A DNA stretch of 46,758 bases from the NCBI GenBank assembly GCA_000482145.1, contig AUXH01000077.1, positions 1 through 46,758 on the forward strand, read 5' to 3'. Origin of the DNA: Strigomonas culicis (lineage: Eukaryota; Euglenozoa; Kinetoplastea; Trypanosomatida; Trypanosomatidae). The first letter of the stretch is position 1; every line of letters starts with the position of its first letter. Shown here piece by piece: positions 32,529 to 41,998 of this stretch. Position numbers and translations under genes: made by a program. The notes under the pieces are model-generated. The model made no database searches. It worked only from the letters and a program-made list of their open reading frames with translations, and had not been told where the DNA came from.

Positions 32529-34385
32529 ATGAGCAGTAGTACGGTCATCTCACACGAAGACGTAGTGAAGCAGGTGTATCGCTTCTTAGAGGCGTCTGGG
32601 TACAAGAGTACACTCATGGCGCTGCAGGCGGAGTCGGCGATCCCCTACAACGTCATCAACGAAGTGGACGCGGGCCACCGCCTCGCACCGAAGGAGGGGA
32701 AGAGTGTGCCGCGCACAGCAGAGCATTTTGAGCAGGTGGTTTTGAAAGGCGACTGGGCGACCCTCCTGTCCAAGTACGTCAGCGGTCTCTTGCTGCCCAA
32801 GGAGCTGCGGGCCTCGCTCTACGAGCTGGTGCTGGAGGAGGTGGTGCTGCTGCACGGCGTGCCGCACGCCGCCCGCGCACTGCTCCAGAACGCACCGGCG
32901 CTCGTGGCGCTGAAAGTGGATGCCCCGGCTCGCTACATGCGTCTCGAAAACATGATCAACACGTTTGACGTCGTTGCGTTTCAGGATAAGGCCGCCAAGG
33001 GCGATGCGCGCGTGGCAACACCGGAGATGCTGAAGAAGCGCGAAGCGCTCCTGCACACACTGCGGCCTGCGGTGACGTTTAGCGCGGCACCGTACGACGG
33101 GGTGCTGCCGGCGGCGCTCAGTGCCGCCCTGCAGGACCCCTCCGCGCACACGGGTGCCGTGGCACCCAAGCGGGGCCGGTCCGAAATGGAAGGGGGCTCC
33201 ACGACGGGACTGCAGAACTGGCAGGATGCGCTACTCGCGTACCCCATCGTGGCGGCGAAGAGCATTCGATCGAAGCTGGTCTACGACGGGGAGCAGAGTG
33301 TCACGCACTGCGTCCTGCGGCACCCCAGCAGTGCTGAAAAAGATCCCCAATTGTTGGTCGGGCGGACCGATGGCACATTGGATTTTGTGGAGTACAAGGA
33401 TAATGCCCTGACGCCCTTGAGCACTTCTGTAGGGCACAGCAGCAGCGTCGTGCGCATGACGCTGGAGGAGTCCGACCAGTCTACCTGGGTCGCCGTTGGT
33501 TACCGCGACGGAAGTGTGAAGCTCTACAACGTGGACACGCACAAGTTGGTGAGAAAATTTCTCGCAGCGCATTCACTCGGCATCACGAGCATTATTTTTC
33601 GCGGTGAGCGACATGACGGGGAGCTGCAAGGCCACTCCCCACTTCTTGTCACAGGCGCCTACGATACCCACATCGGCCTTCTTCACATTGGCTCTGGCAC
33701 CGTTCTGTGTAAGGTCAAGGATGCGCACCACAGCACCTACATCAACGCGCTGTGCCCCCTCGTCGGACGCCTAGCGGGAAACTGCTTTCTGAGCGGCGGC
33801 AACGACGGGACGCTGTCGCTGTGGTGCACCTCAGACGAGACGTCCATCAGGCGCCTCGGCTCCCCCTTCACCTTCCACTCGCTGTACGCGCAGTTGAGAG
33901 ACATGGTCGTCACGGACTTGGTAGCCCTTTCATCGTCGACGGCGCGGAATGAGGTGGTGGCGATCACTCGCTCGGAAAAGGTCGTTGTGTTTGCTCTCAC
34001 CGTCGATGAGCAGAATGCGCTTTCGCCGATGGCGAGTGCAGAGGTGGTCGCTCTCATCGTGGCGCCAAAGGCGATCCGCAGCGGTGTAGCCCACGTGCGC
34101 CCGACTGCAGTGCAGATGGTTCCGGACATGTGCACCTATCTGACCGACGTCGAGGGCAACATTCTGCTCTACAATGTCGAAATGCACTGGCGCTCCGCGG
34201 AGAAGCGGCAGCAGATGAATGGCGTGCTCAAGGTGACGGAGCCGACCGACCAAAGTTCGGTCGTGATTGCGGATAGTGGCAGCGCGGTGAGCGATTTGCA
34301 CACCGTCACGCTATGGACGTCTGCGTCCTCGCCTTCGGTCTTTGCGTACGGCCCTTCGCTCGCGGCGCTCTATTGGCTTGTGTAG
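32529..34385 (+). CDS. SMU1-like LisH/CTLH/WD40 protein
   Basis: 618 residues. A LisH motif opens the protein (HEDVVKQVYRFLEASGYKS, about 9-27), followed by a CTLH region (VVLKGDWATLLSKYV onward). The stretch KVDAPARYMRLENMI corresponds to the end of the CTLH segment in SMU1. From about residue 245, WD40 blades follow: WVAVGYRDGSVKLYNVDT, LVTGAYDTHIGLLH, FLSGGNDGTLSLWC, in the order seen in SMU1. In animals SMU1 pairs with RED (IK) in the pre-catalytic spliceosomal B complex. In trypanosomatids nearly all splicing is in trans, so it would act mainly on spliced-leader addition. Other LisH-WD40 proteins (TBL1, LIS1) fit less well. The start is the first ATG after a clear splice acceptor. Confidence 0.75.
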   Translation: MSSSTVISHEDVVKQVYRFLEASGYKSTLMALQAESAIPYNVINEVDAGHRLAPKEGKSVPRTAEHFEQVVLKGDWATLLSKYVSGLLLPKELRASLYELVLEEVVLLHGVPHAARALLQNAPALVALKVDAPARYMRLENMINTFDVVAFQDKAAKGDARVATPEMLKKREALLHTLRPAVTFSAAPYDGVLPAALSAALQDPSAHTGAVAPKRGRSEMEGGSTTGLQNWQDALLAYPIVAAKSIRSKLVYDGEQSVTHCVLRHPSSAEKDPQLLVGRTDGTLDFVEYKDNALTPLSTSVGHSSSVVRMTLEESDQSTWVAVGYRDGSVKLYNVDTHKLVRKFLAAHSLGITSIIFRGERHDGELQGHSPLLVTGAYDTHIGLLHIGSGTVLCKVKDAHHSTYINALCPLVGRLAGNCFLSGGNDGTLSLWCTSDETSIRRLGSPFTFHSLYAQLRDMVVTDLVALSSSTARNEVVAITRSEKVVVFALTVDEQNALSPMASAEVVALIVAPKAIRSGVAHVRPTAVQMVPDMCTYLTDVEGNILLYNVEMHWRSAEKRQQMNGVLKVTEPTDQSSVVIADSGSAVSDLHTVTLWTSASSPSVFAYGPSLAALYWLV

Positions 34386-34634
34386 CAGGGCACCGCTTCT
34401 AACAGTAAGTCTCTTTCTTTGTAATAGCCCTCTAATGGGGGGCACGCACGCACATCGACTTGTGTACGTGGTGAAACGTCGACTCCAATAGCAGTTTTCA
34501 AAGTATACTATGACCTATGATGCTGACCGCAGCCGATGCCAACATGTTATTACCGTGTGCAATCTCAGCAGCAAACTACACCAATTCCTCTTGAACAACC
34601 TTTCTCCTCTTTCCATGTATTTCTCTCTCTCTCG

Positions 34635-34677
34635 CACACACACACTCACACACACGCACACACACACACACACACAC
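34635..34677 (+). repeat. Interrupted (CA)n microsatellite
   Basis: 43 bases of CA dinucleotides with single T and G interruptions, directly after a CT-rich tract. It lies between the presumed polypyrimidine tract and the splice acceptor. Confidence 0.9.
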
Positions 34678-34755
34678 TCGTATCATTTGTGGCAAACAGA
34701 AGAAAGGAAAGCGAAGCCTCCTGAAGTTTACACGTTTCAATAGAGTAGAATATAG

Positions 34756-34807
34756 ACACACACACCCACACACACACACACACACACATACACTTACACT
34801 TACACTT
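34756..34807 (+). repeat. (CA)n microsatellite plus three ACACTT hexamers
   Basis: CA dinucleotides with one CC interruption run to about 34788, followed by ACACTT three times at 34790-34807. It sits inside the presumed 5' UTR of the DNAAF3 gene. Confidence 0.88.
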
Positions 34808-34858
34808 ACGGAAGCAAAAGGAAAAGTAATACCACACGAATTACAAGTAACAGCCAGC

Positions 34859-36547
34859 ATGAGCGATAAGTACCTGCGCAATGAGCGGCAGCAGCTGCTC
34901 AACTCCATCGGAACGGAGCTCAGCTGGGGGTGGTCTCCCGCCGTCGACTTTGCCAGCCTGCTGGAGAACCGGCTGCACCGAGCGGAGGACGCGAGTGCGG
35001 CGCAGGCAGAGGAGCAGCGCCGCAGTGCGGCGGAGGAAAAGACACCCCAGAAGAGTCAAGCGGAGCAGTCGTTGGACGCGCTGATAAAGCAGATCCAGCT
35101 CTCCGACGAGCCGAAGGCGCCCGCACCCGCTAGTACAGCATGTGGGTCCGACAGCGACGTTCACATTCTCGTGGCCGGCGGCTCTGACATTCGCCACATT
35201 TTCAGGACTCTGTCCACTCTGAGGGCGAAGCAGGAGGCGGTGAAGGAGGACAAGGCATCGGCCAAGGCCACCGCTTCCAACAACGGGGACTCGACGTTCC
35301 ATTTCTACTTGTATGAGCCCAATCTACGTATTCACTGTCGGCACCTGTTTTTCCTCCAGTGGCTGCTGGACAGCATGTTCTCGCTGGAGGAACTGGAGGA
35401 GCGTGTTCTCATGTTTCTGGATGTCTACGGGAACATTCTGAACCGCGATATCACCTCCGCACAGGCCCGCAGTGTCCTACAGCGCCTCCTCAAGGGTTTC
35501 CAGCAGGAAGCGGGCAGCGAGCTCATGAAGCTCGTCAGCTTTGAAGAAATGAAGATGAAGGAAAAGGATTTTGTGGAGCAGCAGCTGCGGCACTGGGCCA
35601 AGGACAGCTCCAAAGCGCCCCTGACGGAGCAGTGGGTCTTTCGGGTCCGCCAGGAGATGGCGGAGCGCTATGACAACCGCGATAATGTGATTGACTGGGA
35701 CTTTGTGTTCGGCCTGACGGACTACACGAACCTGCTCAAGTTCCCCGAGTACCGCGACTGGCGCAAGACGGGGAACGCGTTTGATGTCTGCCACATCAAC
35801 CCGCGCCGCGGTTTCGACTACCAGTACGTCAACCCCAACAAGTCCCTGTGCCACTTTGACGATCGGGGCAACGGTGTGTACGCCGGGGATGTAAAGAACG
35901 GACCCTTTTTCGCGCTCGGCGCCCAGACCGAGAACGACAAGATACGGTACCGCACCGCGGATGGCACGTGCAAGTACGGGAACGGCGTGGTGGCGATGCA
36001 CAACGTGCGGGCGTGGCTGTACACGCTGATGACCGGCCAGCCCTGGCCGTGGGAGGACCACAAGTACGCGTGGGACGACGACGCGCACTACAACCGCCTG
36101 CCGCCCGGCACCCCCAACAGCGTCGCGTACCAGGCCCAGTTCCCCAAGGTGCGGTTCCACCTGGTGGGCCTCAGCTGGGACCGCTTCATCCTCCGCGTGC
36201 GCGAGAAGAAGCACCCGCGGATGGAGGGGGCCTTTTTCGGCACCTCCTGTACGTCGAGCATGACCACCGAGTTTTTCCGCGACGTCATGCGGGCGCAGGG
36301 CGTCGTCGTGGCGGAGACGGCCAAGTTCATCGTGAACGCCGAGGAGGCCGCCAAGAAGGCGTACGAGCAGCAGATCCACCAGTTTGCCTCGCAGGCCGGC
36401 TGGGCCGAGGACGCGGCGCTCACGCGCAAGCTTCACGAGGGGCAGCCGAACGAGAAGGAGGTGCAGGGGAGCACCCGCTCCGCCGCCCAGGAGACCTCGT
36501 CCCGACGCTATGCGATGCCCTACCAGATCGCTCTGGTGAGGAAGTAG
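34859..36547 (+). CDS. DNAAF3: Dynein axonemal assembly factor 3 (DNAAF3/PF22)
   Basis: 562 residues matching DNAAF3 along its length. Features in order: GWSPAVDF near the N-terminus; an acidic low-complexity insert; DVHILVAGGSDIRHIFRTL (about 100-118) of the N-terminal methyltransferase-like domain; FYLYEPNLRIHCRHLFFLQW; RYDNRDNVIDWDF and FPEYRDWRKTGNAF; then GVYAGDVKNGPFFALG. DNAAF3 acts in the cytoplasm to pre-assemble axonemal dynein arms; PF22 is the Chlamydomonas orthologue. The C-terminal part (about 430-562) is charged and helical. Its presence in a flagellate close to a radial-spoke gene fits. The start is the first ATG after the splice acceptor. Confidence 0.9.
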   Translation: MSDKYLRNERQQLLNSIGTELSWGWSPAVDFASLLENRLHRAEDASAAQAEEQRRSAAEEKTPQKSQAEQSLDALIKQIQLSDEPKAPAPASTACGSDSDVHILVAGGSDIRHIFRTLSTLRAKQEAVKEDKASAKATASNNGDSTFHFYLYEPNLRIHCRHLFFLQWLLDSMFSLEELEERVLMFLDVYGNILNRDITSAQARSVLQRLLKGFQQEAGSELMKLVSFEEMKMKEKDFVEQQLRHWAKDSSKAPLTEQWVFRVRQEMAERYDNRDNVIDWDFVFGLTDYTNLLKFPEYRDWRKTGNAFDVCHINPRRGFDYQYVNPNKSLCHFDDRGNGVYAGDVKNGPFFALGAQTENDKIRYRTADGTCKYGNGVVAMHNVRAWLYTLMTGQPWPWEDHKYAWDDDAHYNRLPPGTPNSVAYQAQFPKVRFHLVGLSWDRFILRVREKKHPRMEGAFFGTSCTSSMTTEFFRDVMRAQGVVVAETAKFIVNAEEAAKKAYEQQIHQFASQAGWAEDAALTRKLHEGQPNEKEVQGSTRSAAQETSSRRYAMPYQIALVRK

Positions 36548-37156
36548 CAAAGGCTATGGCTACCTTCGGGTAAGCTCCTTCCTGGGAACTGTTTTATTGT
36601 TTATTCTCTTTTTTTTGTTGTTGATCTTGACGTGTACATTTAGAGATAATACTAAACTCACGAAGAAAACGCGAAAGAAGGAGAGAAAGATAAACACACA
36701 CACACAGTGACAGATGGTTGATGTTTTAGCGGTGTTATTCTTGTGTACCTCTTTTCTATTTCACTTTCCCCTACCACCTCCAACGTTTATCTATATATTT
36801 TATCCATTGCTTTCTAGCAATCGCAATATCCATAAAGCAGTAGAGTATAGATTTTTTTTTTCTTCCTTTTTTTTTTTGATACAGAAGTCTGAATAAAACT
36901 AACCATTGATATAGAAAAGGAAAGGAAGGAAGCGAGGAAACGGATTGCTTGGAGTGGTTAATTTGAATCGATAACATAAAATTACACCTATTGATTCAAA
37001 GCCGCTTGCTATTGCTCTCTGCGCGACCTTCGATAGAGTTTTTTTTTCTTCCGTTCTTTTGTGATTAATTTTGTCACACAATAGATACATTTCATTTTTT
37101 TTAACCTGTGTTTTAAATCAAACGATTTTTCACCATTTCTTTGATTCCATAGATTC
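36548..37156 (+). other. Intergenic spacer, DNAAF3 to FxP-motif gene
   Basis: AT-rich, with an ACACACACACACA run near 36693-36706, T-runs at 36850-36880 and a long pyrimidine tract at about 37036-37060 and 37088-37145. The last AG before the ATG is at 37151-37152, leaving a 4-base leader. No gene recognised. Confidence 0.6.
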
Positions 37157-39640
37157 ATGGCCAAGTCTTGTTCGACCGTTGACGATTACTTTGATCTCGG
37201 CGAGCTGAATCGCCACGCACCGTTGAAGCCACGTGACGTCACGACGTGGATCGATGCGCTTAGCGCCAAGGGCAAGGGGAAGGGAAAGGACAGGAGTCCG
37301 GAAGTATCTGCCTCTCCCTCAATAGGGAGGCAGCGGCTGGTCCGCGCTAGTTCTTCGTCACCGGCGTGCGGCGGCAGCGGGGCGAAGCGCATCTCCTCCG
37401 ACGGGACGTACGGCCACACCCCCTCTACCTCCCGCTACGGCGCGGAGCACACCGTGACGGGGAGCCCCAGTCCCATCCACATCACGGATGAAGAGTCCGA
37501 GGTGCTGCTGAGCGCACTCAAAAAGTCCAACGAGCGGTACGCCGCTGCCTCGTCGGCGGAGAAGAGCGACGGGGAGGGCCAGAGCCGGTCGCTCGCCCTG
37601 CGCGGCGACAGCGAGCGGTCTCCGCTGCCGGCGCCCAGCCGCATCCACAGCCACTCGCCGGAGAGCTCCATGTACACCTCGGCGCTGCTGCAGATGCTCT
37701 CGGTGCAGGAGGGCGCGTCGACGCAACAGAGGGTGACGGGGCCGCGGCCACGCGCACGGAGTGTGCCGACGCGGCGGCCCGGCGCGATGCTGTACGAGGA
37801 CGCCTTACGGGTGAAGTTAGAGAAGCAGCAGTGGGTCTCGCTGGAGAAGGCCAGGCAGGAGCTGCTGGAGGCCGCACGCATCCAGCGGGACTGCCCCTTC
37901 CAGCCGACGCTCTCCCCGTACGCGGCCAGTCTGAAGCGGCCCGCCTCCCTGCGGCCGGAGAACCGCACCCACGCGGAGCTCATCCGCAGGCGGCAGTGGC
38001 GCGCGATGAAGGCGCAGGAGAAGGTGGAGCGGGAGCTCGCCGCCTGCACCTTCCGGCCGCTGACACTGCGAGCGGTCCGCCTCGAGCCCGACTCGCTCGC
38101 CATCACAAACGGCGTGTACGACCAGTTGTACACGGAGGCCACCGAGCGGCAGCACTTCCAGCAGGTCGTGCGGCCGCACCTCACGGAGCAGATGGAGCGG
38201 CTCGTGCGGCAGCGCGGCAGTGCGAAGGAGATGACGCGTGAGCAGCGCCAGGAGGTGGTGGACCGGCTCTTCGCGCGCGCGGCCGTCGTCGCGGAGAGGC
38301 GGGAGAGCAAGCAGGGGGAGCAGGCGCCGCCGCCGCGCCAGCCGTCCGTGTCCAAAAAGTCGCGGCAGATTGTGAAGGAGAAGATCCTCCTGGGCGAGCG
38401 CGACCGCGACATCGTGAAGCACCTCTACGTCGATGCGCTCGCGGAGCAGCGGAACGAGCTGCTGCAGCAACAGCTGGATGAGCGGATCGCCGAGAAGCAG
38501 CAGCGCATCGCGCAGGAGCTTGTCCGGCTGGAGCAGGGGAAGGCTAAGGGACGGCTGGAGGCGGACCGCCAGAAGTGCGTGCTCGCAGCGAAGTTCCACG
38601 CGATCAGTAGGCAAACGTGCGCCCTCTTCGGCGGCGTGTACATGCCCGGGCGGTCGCAGTCGGTCGTCGGTCTGGCGCGCGCGTGTCTGGATGCACTCTC
38701 GCCGGAGGAGGCGGAGGAGCTGCTCTGTGTGTTTGAGCGCTTCGACGAGAGCGACATGAATGAGTCGGAGTTTGTTGAAAACACCCTGATGTACGTGCGC
38801 GAGTGCCAGCGGGTGGACACGAGCTACGTCAGCCCGCTGCTCACCAAGGTGCCGCCGCAGGAGAAGCCGCTCCATCACAAGCCGAAGCCCACGGACCTGC
38901 CCGTTATCACGCGGGAGAAGCCCGACGCGGCGGCCATCGAACGCGCGAAGGCGAAGCGCGAGGAGCGGATGGCGCTGTGGAGGGAGGAGGCGCGGCAGCG
39001 GCAGGAGGGACCCGACGGCGTGGGCGCGCTGCCCGCCCAGTACACCTTCCAACCGGCGCCGCGCCGCCTCATCCCGGAGGCGTGCCGCCCCGACGTGCTG
39101 GTGGCTGTTCGGCACACCCGCACCTCCGAGCTGCGGCGCGCGCACGTGGACCAGCAGCAGCAGGGCAGGGGTTCGCCGGAGCCGGCGGCGCCGTCGCAGG
39201 AGCGGGAGCCGGCGGCGGCACACCCGCATCAGACAGCGCGCTCTCTCTTTCAGATGACGCCACGGGGGGATCTGACAAGCACGAGGCCTGCATCGCAACA
39301 CGCACACGCCGCGCCGGAGCTGTTTCATAGGATAGACGAGCCGCACGGGGCGACGAGCTCAGCGGCGCGGAAGGGGCCGCCGTCCAGCTCCGTGCTGGCG
39401 TCTAACATAGAGGAAGAGCAGGAGGCGCCCAGCATCACGAGCGTGCACGTGTGCGAGGCAAACCCGCCCGCGGCCTCGACACGGACCGCGGCCGAGGAGC
39501 CGAGGTACAGCACGGCCCGCTGCCGCCAGGTCCTGGCGCAGCAGGTGTCCAGCAATCCACAGGACTTGAATAAAGTGGGTAGGGAACTGCTCCTCTGCCA
39601 GCTGAGGGAGCACCAGCGACGACGGATGCAGCGGCAGTGA
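37157..39640 (+). CDS. Unrecognised protein with repeated FxP motifs, possibly cytoskeletal
   Basis: 827 residues. The N-terminal ~200 residues are Ser/Gly/Arg-rich and probably disordered. The core has the aromatic-Pro motifs CPFQPTLS (246-253), CTFRPLTL (297-304) and YTFQPAP (629-635), each followed by basic helical segments (ELIRRRQWRAMKAQEKVERELAA). Such C-x-F-x-P motifs occur in many trypanosomatid flagellar or cytoskeletal proteins; that link is recalled, not searched. A coiled-coil-like stretch runs about 400-480 (EQRNELLQQQLDERIAEKQQR). FERFDESDMNESEFVENTL near 526-544 resembles a degenerate EF-hand. The last ~170 residues are again low complexity, ending in a basic RRRMQRQ tail. No catalytic domain or membrane segment is visible. 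Confidence 0.8.
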   Translation: MAKSCSTVDDYFDLGELNRHAPLKPRDVTTWIDALSAKGKGKGKDRSPEVSASPSIGRQRLVRASSSSPACGGSGAKRISSDGTYGHTPSTSRYGAEHTVTGSPSPIHITDEESEVLLSALKKSNERYAAASSAEKSDGEGQSRSLALRGDSERSPLPAPSRIHSHSPESSMYTSALLQMLSVQEGASTQQRVTGPRPRARSVPTRRPGAMLYEDALRVKLEKQQWVSLEKARQELLEAARIQRDCPFQPTLSPYAASLKRPASLRPENRTHAELIRRRQWRAMKAQEKVERELAACTFRPLTLRAVRLEPDSLAITNGVYDQLYTEATERQHFQQVVRPHLTEQMERLVRQRGSAKEMTREQRQEVVDRLFARAAVVAERRESKQGEQAPPPRQPSVSKKSRQIVKEKILLGERDRDIVKHLYVDALAEQRNELLQQQLDERIAEKQQRIAQELVRLEQGKAKGRLEADRQKCVLAAKFHAISRQTCALFGGVYMPGRSQSVVGLARACLDALSPEEAEELLCVFERFDESDMNESEFVENTLMYVRECQRVDTSYVSPLLTKVPPQEKPLHHKPKPTDLPVITREKPDAAAIERAKAKREERMALWREEARQRQEGPDGVGALPAQYTFQPAPRRLIPEACRPDVLVAVRHTRTSELRRAHVDQQQQGRGSPEPAAPSQEREPAAAHPHQTARSLFQMTPRGDLTSTRPASQHAHAAPELFHRIDEPHGATSSAARKGPPSSSVLASNIEEEQEAPSITSVHVCEANPPAASTRTAAEEPRYSTARCRQVLAQQVSSNPQDLNKVGRELLLCQLREHQRRRMQRQ

Positions 39641-40129
39641 GCGGTGTCCTAGAGGAACCGGAGTGGCACAGTGCAATGTAAAACGGGAATGCACACATAC
39701 ACTGGACGTCGCACCGATGAATGCTCTTGCGTGTACCCACTGTATCTTTATTTATATATATATATACATTTAACAACTCCTTTCTTTCCATTTCACTTCT
39801 TTCAAAGTTATTGGCATTCTTTTTATTCGTTTTAAGATATCAAATAGACGGGCACACCCCCACAATAGACAATCCTATTTCTTCTTTCTCGATGCGACAT
39901 GTAGACGACGTGCACATTAATACACCTTTCTGTTAGGGTAGCACTTGTTCTCATATCGTCCCCCTTTTCCTTGTTACCCAGTGGCTGCCGTTTTATACAT
40001 TGCTTGTCTCTCCTTTCCATTTCTGACAACCCTGTTCTTCCCCTTCATTTTCCTTCAAAAAAAAGTTATAACGTTTCTATACTGAAGGCTAGAGGTCTCT
40101 ATCACGGTCGGAGCGAATACATCCTCAAG
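39641..40129 (+). other. Intergenic spacer, FxP-motif gene to coiled-coil gene
   Basis: AT-rich. A TATATATATATATA run lies near 39754-39767. A C/T tract at about 40007-40054 is followed by AG at 40063-40064 after an A-run; another AG is at 40090-40091. The frame open from 39971 crosses this tract and is not accepted as coding before 40130. Confidence 0.6.
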
Positions 40130-41488
40130 ATGAGTCACCTCCCTTCCATTGGGTCAAAACAATCGTCGCTGAAGAAGAAGGCACCACCTCACACAAATGT
40201 CGAACACTTCTCCCAACGCGAGTGCGTGGCGTACATAGCGCAGCTGAAGGGTCTCCTGGACGAGGCGACGGCACAGCCGCCTGTGGGGGTCGACACCGCG
40301 GAGGTCGAGCGCCGCATGGCACTGCTCCAGAGCGCGCTCTCCACCGTAGAGGAGCGCCACGCCGAGCTGCAGCGCGCGAAGGAGGCGGAGAACAACCAGC
40401 GCTACTTGGACAATATAGAGCGCCGCCTCGCGATGGAGCGCGAGGACGAGGAGAAGCGCGTGTACAAGGACAAGGAGCGGCGCGGCCTGGTGCTCGAGAT
40501 GAAGGAGCAGCAGACCGCCTACTACCACAACCGCAACCAGATGCTAGACGAGAAGGCCGCCCAGTGTCGCGATTACAACGAGGAGCTGCAGGTCCAGACG
40601 ATCACCAAGGCGGGCGCCAACGAGGAGCGGCGGACGCGCAATATAGAGCACCTGATGGAGGAGCGTGATCGGCAGATCAAGGACCTGCACGACCGCGCGG
40701 AGATGCGGCAGGAGTACGCGCGGCAGGTGAACCACAAGAAGGAGCAGCGCCTCGAGGCGGACCGCAGACAGCTCGCGGAGACGACCCGTCTCCGCGAGCA
40801 GGAGATAGAAAACAAGCTCGAGGAGATGCGCGAATCGAAGCGGACTAAGTGGGTCGCGAAGAAGCAGGCGTCGCGCGCGAAGTCCAAGGTGGTGTGGGAG
40901 AACGGCGAGGCCATCCTGGAGACGGAGGCGAAGGACCACGACCGCCTGGTGAAGGACCTCGACGAGAAGGTGAAGCAGCAGCAGCAGCGGCATGCCACGG
41001 AGCAGGCCGAGCGGGACTACGAGCTGCGCCTGCGTGCGCACGCGCGCCAGGAGCGGCAGGAGCGGCAGCATCAGAACCTGCTGAACCTCATTGACAAGCG
41101 TGTGCAGCGCGGCGACGGCATTGTGAAGGAGTCGCAGGTCAAAATCCGGCGCGGTGAGGAGACGAAGAAGAAACAGGCGACGCAGTACAACGAGAGTGGT
41201 GTGCACCTGCGCCAGGATCTGGATTTGCACATGAAGCGCGCCACTCAACTGCAAAAGGCGTTCCAGAACAACGCGCTGGAGAAGAACTACCGACGGTGGA
41301 ACGTCAAGGCGGCCCGCGTGCTCACGGAGCTGCGGGATGCCATGACAGCAGAGGAGGATGAGAAGAATGCATCGGAGAGACAGCACTTGACGATGACTAT
41401 GAACGCGCACACGGATCATCACGAGGAGCCAGTGAGACCACCAGGTATATCGGATCGTTTGCCTTCTCCGTCCAACTTTGCCGTGTAA
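40130..41488 (+). CDS. Coiled-coil protein, probably flagellar or cytoskeletal
   Basis: 452 residues from the first in-frame ATG after the splice acceptor; the open frame starting at 39971 would include a translated pyrimidine tract. After a short Lys-rich N-terminus, residues ~30-430 are almost continuous charged helix rich in Glu, Arg, Lys and Gln (for example NIERRLAMEREDEEKRVYKD, RQVNHKKEQRLEADRRQL), a long coiled coil. The last ~40 residues are His/Pro-rich and disordered. There is no catalytic motif, signal peptide or membrane span. Many trypanosomatid proteins of this type are axonemal or paraflagellar, which the neighbours make plausible, but I do not recognise the family. Confidence 0.82.
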   Translation: MSHLPSIGSKQSSLKKKAPPHTNVEHFSQRECVAYIAQLKGLLDEATAQPPVGVDTAEVERRMALLQSALSTVEERHAELQRAKEAENNQRYLDNIERRLAMEREDEEKRVYKDKERRGLVLEMKEQQTAYYHNRNQMLDEKAAQCRDYNEELQVQTITKAGANEERRTRNIEHLMEERDRQIKDLHDRAEMRQEYARQVNHKKEQRLEADRRQLAETTRLREQEIENKLEEMRESKRTKWVAKKQASRAKSKVVWENGEAILETEAKDHDRLVKDLDEKVKQQQQRHATEQAERDYELRLRAHARQERQERQHQNLLNLIDKRVQRGDGIVKESQVKIRRGEETKKKQATQYNESGVHLRQDLDLHMKRATQLQKAFQNNALEKNYRRWNVKAARVLTELRDAMTAEEDEKNASERQHLTMTMNAHTDHHEEPVRPPGISDRLPSPSNFAV

Positions 41489-41998
41489 GGTAAAAACAGA
41501 TCAAAAAGAGCAACAACAAAACGGACTTTCACGTATAGAACTGTATACGAGCACTAGATTTACTTTTTTTTTTCTCTTGAGCACTATCATGCAAGTGCTC
41601 AAATCTTGATGTATTTAATGTAAGTATTTTCTTCTTATATTTGTTCTTATTTCTGTATTCAACCTCAAGACAATTCTATTGCGGTTCCTATATAAAAACC
41701 TGTAAACTATATCCTTCTTTTGTTATGTACTCAATAAGCTTCTCAAAGAAAAGAAAAAGACTGTAATCCTGTTGTATGGGAAATGCGTGCTGTTTTTTCA
41801 TTCTGCTACACAATCATTTTCTTTTTTGTCTCAGCTCCAAGGACACCATTATTTTGGTTCTGTTTTTCCATTCCTTTCTTGTCTCCTCACTCCCCTCCTC
41901 ACTCTTCCATGAAGAACTGTTTTGTAGATAGGTATTTTTATTAGTTCTTTTTTTTTTGTGTGTGTCCTTCTTCTACTAGTTTGATTCATTAGGTTCAA
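41489..41998 (+). other. Intergenic spacer with hairpins, coiled-coil gene to mitochondrial-type gene
   Basis: AT-rich, no gene. Two perfect hairpins (41532-41549 and 41577-41602) lie within 115 bases of the stop codon. Pyrimidine tracts occur near 41813-41832 and 41869-41900; a further tract (41945-41977) leads to AG at 41979-41980 (CTACTAG), giving an 18-base leader. Confidence 0.65.
41532..41602 (+). other. Two adjacent perfect hairpins in a likely 3' UTR
   Basis: CGTATA-GAACTG-TATACG at 41532-41549 (6-bp stem), and TTGAGCACT-ATCATGCA-AGTGCTCAA at 41577-41602 (9-bp stem, 8-base loop) directly after a T-run. Position suggests a 3' UTR element or processing signal of the upstream gene; no protein partner can be named. 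Confidence 0.5.

Larger units (their letters stand above)
34386..34858 (+). other. Intergenic spacer with two CA-repeat tracts
   Basis: No gene; frames here read His/Thr repeats. A C/T tract (about 34588-34634) precedes the first CA tract, and the first AG after both is at 34698-34699. Splicing there gives a 159-base leader containing the second CA tract and no ATG before 34859. Confidence 0.65.

Noticed and set aside
34510..34743. Short frames encoding Thr/His repeats
   Set aside because: They are translations of CA microsatellites without coding character.
39971..40129. N-terminal extension of the coiled-coil gene
   Set aside because: The upstream ATG precedes the polypyrimidine tract and acceptor, so it would not be in the mature mRNA.
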